Part shown: positions 60,348 to 64,000 of the stretch, piece after piece | How the letters are laid out: every line of letters starts with the position of its first letter | Position numbering within the stretch: position 1 is the stretch's first letter | Assembly: GCA_963771545.1 (NCBI GenBank) | Contig: CAVYTX010000002.1 | Coordinates: 2,356,001 to 2,420,000, forward strand | Length of the DNA stretch: 64,000 nt | Direction: 5' to 3' | From: CAKZLS01 sp963771545 | Lineage (GTDB): Bacteria > Pseudomonadota > Alphaproteobacteria > Rhodospirillales > Defluviicoccaceae | Translations under genes and position numbers: made by a program | The notes under the pieces: generated by a model | The model's database searches: none | What the model saw: only the letters and a program-made list of their open reading frames with translations | Told to the model about the DNA's origin: nothing

Positions 60348-60451
60348 CAGGCCAGCGCATGGGGCTCGAAAAAGACGCACTAACGTGGTATGGGTTAGCC
60401 AGAAATGCGTGAGATTTCCCACGGTGACATGCATCGGAATGGAGGTGCGCG

Positions 60452-61054
60452 ATGAGTTACATCTTGGAAGGCGACCTGCTTGAGGTCTGCGATTGCAAGG
60501 TTTTGTGCCCCTGCTGGATCGGAGAGGATCCCGACAACGGCTCCTGCGAGTTGTCCCTCGCCTATCGGTTTACATCCGGCGAGATTGACGGAGTGGATGT
60601 GTCGGGTATCAACGTGGCTTCGGCGGTGAAAATCCCGGGCAACGTGCTTGCGGGCAACTGGCGGCGCCAGCTATTCGTGGACGAGAGCGCCAGCGACGAA
60701 CAGATGACCGCGATCGTCGACGTCTTCACCGGCAAGAAAGGCGGGCCGCTGGCCGACCTGGCCGCGCTGGTGGGCGAGGAACTGGAGGCCAGGCGCGCGC
60801 CGGTCACGTTCGAGCTCGATCAGGGCAAGGGCACGCTGAGAGTGGGCGACGCCATCGAAGCGGTCATGGAGCCGTACCGCGGCCCCTCGGGCGCGGTGAC
60901 GACGCTCAACGAGAGCATCTTTTCCACCATACCCGGCTCGCCGGCGTACGTGGCCAAGGCCGAAACGTTCAGGCTGCGCAACGCGGAGTTGGGCCTGGAC
61001 GTGAACCTGCGGGACCACAACGCCATCCAGGGAAGCTTCCGCTTCGAAGGCTGA
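60452..61054 (+). CDS. DUF1326 family protein
   Basis: This 200-residue cytosolic-looking protein has the family start L-E-V-C-D-C-K-V-L-C-P-C-W-I-G with conserved cysteines. The function is not established. The DUF2182 gene starts nine bases after it, a pairing found in many bacteria, so they likely act together. Confidence 0.9.
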   Translation: MSYILEGDLLEVCDCKVLCPCWIGEDPDNGSCELSLAYRFTSGEIDGVDVSGINVASAVKIPGNVLAGNWRRQLFVDESASDEQMTAIVDVFTGKKGGPLADLAALVGEELEARRAPVTFELDQGKGTLRVGDAIEAVMEPYRGPSGAVTTLNESIFSTIPGSPAYVAKAETFRLRNAELGLDVNLRDHNAIQGSFRFEG

Positions 61055-61062
61055 AGCGCGTC

Positions 61063-61863
61063 ATGCGCGTCGCGCATCATCGGAACTGGTTCCTGCCCGC
61101 CATGGGCGGCCTTGTCGTGTTCGCCTGGGCGGTGCTGTGGCTGTGGTCCGAGAGCCCGTACGGCCGCTATCTCGATCACGGCGACTGGACCCGGACCGGC
61201 GTCGCGGGCGCCATCTGCGCCGCCCTGCCGGCGGGGGACACGCTCGTCCCCGCGTTTTTCTATGTGGGCGGGTGGGTGCTCATGCTCGTGGCCATGATGC
61301 TGCCCACCACCCTGCCGCTGCTGGAGGTCTACCGGCAACTCACGCGCAAGCGCACGGACCGGCACCTTCTCCTTGCCCTGGTCATCGCCGGCTATCTGGC
61401 GGTGTGGCTGTGCTTCGGGGCGCTGGCCCACCTTGCCGACCTCGGCGTTCACGCCGCGGTCGCGGGCAGCCAGTGGCTGACCTTCAATGGCTGGGCCGTG
61501 GGCGCCGCCGTCCTCGCGGTCGCGGGTGTCTTTCAGTTCAGCGCCCTGAAGTACCGGTGCCTGGACCGGTGCCGAACGACCCTGTCGTTCGTCATGGAAC
61601 ACTGGCGGGGGCGCCGCGAACGCGCGCGCGCCTTTGCCTTGGGCTGGCGTCACGGGCTCTATTGCGTCGGATGTTGCTGGGCGTTGATGCTGCTGATGTT
61701 CGTGGTGGGAACCGGCAACGTGGGCTGGATGCTGCTGCTGGGCGCGGTCATGGCCCTCGAAAAGAACAGCCCTTGGGGCCGAACCTTGCGAGCGCCGCTC
61801 GGCGCCGGGCTGCTGTTCTGGTCGGTTGGCATCGTCGCCTGGAACCTCGCCCCCGCCGGATAG
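61063..61863 (+). CDS. DUF2182 family integral membrane protein
   Basis: The 266-residue protein has about six membrane helices with the family motifs M-M-L-P-T-T-L-P-L-L and L-K-Y-R-C-L-D-R-C-R, including the C-x-x-x-C pair that suggests metal binding. It is co-encoded with the DUF1326 protein. No direct function is known. Confidence 0.9.
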   Translation: MRVAHHRNWFLPAMGGLVVFAWAVLWLWSESPYGRYLDHGDWTRTGVAGAICAALPAGDTLVPAFFYVGGWVLMLVAMMLPTTLPLLEVYRQLTRKRTDRHLLLALVIAGYLAVWLCFGALAHLADLGVHAAVAGSQWLTFNGWAVGAAVLAVAGVFQFSALKYRCLDRCRTTLSFVMEHWRGRRERARAFALGWRHGLYCVGCCWALMLLMFVVGTGNVGWMLLLGAVMALEKNSPWGRTLRAPLGAGLLFWSVGIVAWNLAPAG

Positions 61864-61945
61864 CGCATCCATCTATTTATTATCGTGCGGCGAAACAATA
61901 TAAAGGTGCTCCCAACCGTGAATTTTTGCATTGTTCGCGTATTGA

Positions 61946-63205
61946 ATGACCCGTCCGATCAAGACCCTCCTCACCTACGCCGCCATCATCGTCGCCACCC
62001 TGCTCGCCGTGGAAGCGGTCTCCTTCGCCGTACTGGTTTGGCAATCGGCGAGAACCGGCGGCGTCGGTCTCGGCCGGGCGATCTCCGAGCGGATTGACCA
62101 GCACCCGCTGATCGACCGGCTGAAGGTTCGTGGCAAGGGCGAGAGCGAGTATGTGTTCGTTCCGCCGACGCAGTATACCTTTCGCCCCAACGCGACCTTT
62201 TCCGGCCTGAAGATCGGCAAGCACGGCTTCATCCTCAACGGCGACGCGGAGCCGGCGCCTTTCCCGGAAAAACCCGAGGGCCTCACCCGGATCGTTATCT
62301 TGGGCGGCAGCAGCGCCGCGGGCGCGAAGGCGACCGGGAACGACAAGACCATACCGGCGCGCCTGGAAGCGCTGTTGAACACGGGGAGCGAACATCGATT
62401 CCAGGTCCTGAATTTCGCCATGGGCGGCAACTACTCCTATGGCGAGGTCATGAAACTGATCGCCGAGGCGGTCTACCTGCGGCCGGACGTCGTGATCATG
62501 CTCGACGGGTTCAACGACGCCCATTACGCCAACTTCGAGCACCTGCGGGTCGGCCTCGAAAAGCCGCTGATGAACTGGGCGGACTACAGCTACCACTACT
62601 TCGACGCCATGACCGTGCTGCGCGGCAACGTGCGGCCGCCGCCTCCGGTCATGACGTACACGTACCTGTTGGTGCAAAGCGTCCTCGGCAAGGGCGGGGC
62701 CGGGACCGTCCGCGAGCAGCGGGCCGCCATTTACGACGCGCTGCCCGACCGGGCGCGGTCGGACTGGGTGGCGGAAACCGATCCTCTGTACCTGTCGGTC
62801 CTGAAGACCAACCTGGACGTCGCGGCCGCCTGGGCGGCGCGGAACGGTGTCTGGTTTTTCGGCTACCTGCAGCCGCATCCCTGGGAATTCAAGGACACGA
62901 CCTGCGAGCAGGACGCGGGCACGGGCATGATCATCCCCAACCTTGGCCCGTCCATGGACATCGAACGTTACGCCGAAATCATGCGATCCGCCTTCCAGGG
63001 CTACGCCAGGGTATACGGCGAGCTCGACCGGGCCTACGGCGACACCCCGCGCGTCCGGTTCATGGACATGCGCCGGTTGTTCGAAGAAGAGAGCCAGTGC
63101 ATCTACATGGACTCCATCCACTATAACGACGACGGCAACGCGATCATCGCGAATCGCATGTACGAGGACCTGAAGGCCGCCGGCGTGGTTCCACCCTCCC
63201 CCTAA
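61946..63205 (+). CDS. Membrane-anchored SGNH/GDSL hydrolase
   Basis: The 419-residue protein has one N-terminal helix and an SGNH-type domain: I-L-G-G-S-S-A-A-G near residue 117 carries the serine, N-F-A-M-G-G-N the oxyanion glycine and asparagine, and M-D-S-I-H-Y-N near residue 391 the Asp-His pair. It would cleave ester bonds, for example acetyl groups on envelope polysaccharides, outside the membrane. Its end overlaps the acetyltransferase gene by four bases in opposite direction. Confidence 0.88.
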   Translation: MTRPIKTLLTYAAIIVATLLAVEAVSFAVLVWQSARTGGVGLGRAISERIDQHPLIDRLKVRGKGESEYVFVPPTQYTFRPNATFSGLKIGKHGFILNGDAEPAPFPEKPEGLTRIVILGGSSAAGAKATGNDKTIPARLEALLNTGSEHRFQVLNFAMGGNYSYGEVMKLIAEAVYLRPDVVIMLDGFNDAHYANFEHLRVGLEKPLMNWADYSYHYFDAMTVLRGNVRPPPPVMTYTYLLVQSVLGKGGAGTVREQRAAIYDALPDRARSDWVAETDPLYLSVLKTNLDVAAAWAARNGVWFFGYLQPHPWEFKDTTCEQDAGTGMIIPNLGPSMDIERYAEIMRSAFQGYARVYGELDRAYGDTPRVRFMDMRRLFEEESQCIYMDSIHYNDDGNAIIANRMYEDLKAAGVVPPSP

Positions 63206-63777
63206 CCCGCGGCATCATCGAGTGAGCGGATAACCCTGCACGGATTGCCGGCCGCGACGACCCGCGGCGGCACGTCCTTGAGCACGACGGTCCCGGCGCC
63301 GATGGTGGTGTCGTCGCCGATGGTCACGCCCGGTCCGATGATGGCCCCGGCGCCGATCCAGACCCGGTTGCCGATGGTGACGGGGTACGCCAGCTCCGGC
63401 CCCTTGGCGCGCTCCGCCGCGTGGACGGGGTGGGTGGCGGCGGCGATGACGATATTGGGCGCGAACTGGACCTGGTCGCCGATCCGGACGCGGGCGCAGT
63501 CCAAAATGACGCAGTTGAAGTTGATGCTCACACCGTGGCCTATCGAGATGTGCGTTCCGTAGTCGCAAAAGAACGGCGGCTCGATCCACACCCGCTCGCC
63601 CACCGCCCCCAAAAGTTCCGCGAGAAGGCGGTTGCGCCCGGCGCGGTCGCCGGGTTCCGTCACGTTGAACGCCTGGGCCAACCGGCGCGCCCGCGTCCGC
63701 ATGGTCATGAGTTCGGGATCCGACGCATCGTAAAGCGCGCCGCCGAGCATCTTGTCTAATTCCGAAACCGCGGTCAT
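63202..63777 (-). CDS. Sugar O-acetyltransferase (maltose/galactoside type)
   Basis: From the ATG at 63777 the protein has 191 residues with an N-terminal Mac domain and a left-handed beta helix (F-A-P-N-I-V-I-A-A-A-T-H-P-V and V-W-I-G-A-G-A-I-I-G-P-G-V-T-I-G). The histidine in A-T-H-P-V is the likely base. It moves an acetyl group from acetyl-CoA to a sugar. A longer frame to 63948 is out of homology. With the neighbouring SGNH hydrolase it could form an acetylation/deacetylation pair, which is speculation. Confidence 0.92.
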   Translation of the reverse strand: MTAVSELDKMLGGALYDASDPELMTMRTRARRLAQAFNVTEPGDRAGRNRLLAELLGAVGERVWIEPPFFCDYGTHISIGHGVSINFNCVILDCARVRIGDQVQFAPNIVIAAATHPVHAAERAKGPELAYPVTIGNRVWIGAGAIIGPGVTIGDDTTIGAGTVVLKDVPPRVVAAGNPCRVIRSLDDAAG

Positions 63778-63966
63778 GATTGGCTTGGTTCCTGCGCAAG
63801 ACGGGCGAATGCCCTTGGGTGGGAAGATGGTATAGGGAGATTGCGCCGAATGAAAAAGAAAGTCCTTCCGCTCCAACCGCGCCGGCATCGCGCGATCGGC
63901 TATGAAGGTTTGATCAAAGCAAGGGGAGCGCGGGCGGCGGCGCCCCATTTCACCGAGGAGAGAACA

Positions 63967-64000
63967 ATGGATCCGACTCGGTGCTTCGCGGCGGCGCTAA
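63967..64000 (+). CDS. Start of a gene that continues past the window
   Basis: An ATG at 63967 with GAGGAGAGAA just upstream opens a frame (M-D-P-T-R-C-F-A-A-A-L) that is still open at the last base. Too little is visible to name it. Confidence 0.35.
   Translation, partial: MDPTRCFAAAL

Overview
The window reads as a chromosomal stretch of a GC-rich alphaproteobacterium, probably Rhodospirillales-like. The reasons are the high-GC codon use, the wealth of TRAP transporters (DctQM and two TAXI-type receptors), an aapJQMP general amino-acid ABC operon, a bioMNY biotin importer and CCA-encoding tRNA. The species cannot be named from the sequence alone.

Layout. Positions 1-6.3 kb hold a TRAP transporter (end of dctQ, dctM, a universal stress protein), an orphan taurine-type ABC binding protein, a TauE/SafE exporter, a divergent XRE-cupin regulator and a GabT-like aminotransferase; together they look like uptake and deamination of a small amino compound. 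Positions 6.4-18.1 kb hold a TAXI-TRAP system (receptor, fused permease, stress protein), then a same-strand cluster of a nitrilase-family amidase, a long Orn/Lys/Arg-type decarboxylase (split by one frameshift), an ATP-grasp ligase and a C45 (penicillin-acyltransferase-like) N-terminal nucleophile hydrolase, closed by a second, convergent TAXI receptor. This cluster is my best candidate for an undescribed pathway: uptake, decarboxylation to an amine, ATP-dependent amide formation and amide hydrolysis. Positions 18.3-31.8 kb are mixed chromosomal genes (MscS channel, gamma-carbonic anhydrase, omega-aminotransferase, cell-wall hydrolase, two paralogous methyltransferases around a dead acyl-CoA dehydrogenase, CoA-transferase, GNAT acetyltransferase, N-formylglutamate amidohydrolase) with a possible small RNA at 30.1-30.3 kb and tRNA-Val at 32.0 kb.

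Positions 32-41 kb are an accessory zone: tandem repeats behind the tRNA, an AT-rich stretch, a YeeE/YedE sulfur-transport pair, a gamma-glutamyltransferase gene whose last 1.2 kb is repeated 3.5 kb downstream as a frameshifted copy, a decayed DUF4411/ImmA-IrrE toxin-antitoxin pair between the two copies, several short GGGG-headed repeats of the kind seen around REP/IS elements, and an HNH-like gene broken by an in-frame TGA. Positions 41-53.2 kb return to housekeeping genes (MepA, aapPMQJ interrupted by a MITE-like element, bioMNY, UDG, lytic transglycosylase, MoaB) with a gutted ISAs1 copy. Positions 53.2-60.4 kb carry a NACHT NTPase with a strikingly AT-rich membrane segment, a VapBC pair, a truncated HAD gene and an intact ISNCY-type insertion sequence with a long target duplication. 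The end (60.4-64 kb) has a DUF1326/DUF2182 pair, an SGNH hydrolase and a hexapeptide acetyltransferase.

A cross-window oddity: every coding frameshift I could resolve (one in the decarboxylase, two in the toxin-antitoxin pair, six in the gamma-glutamyltransferase copy) is a gain of a single base. That is either a real mutational pattern or a sign of insertion-type sequencing error.
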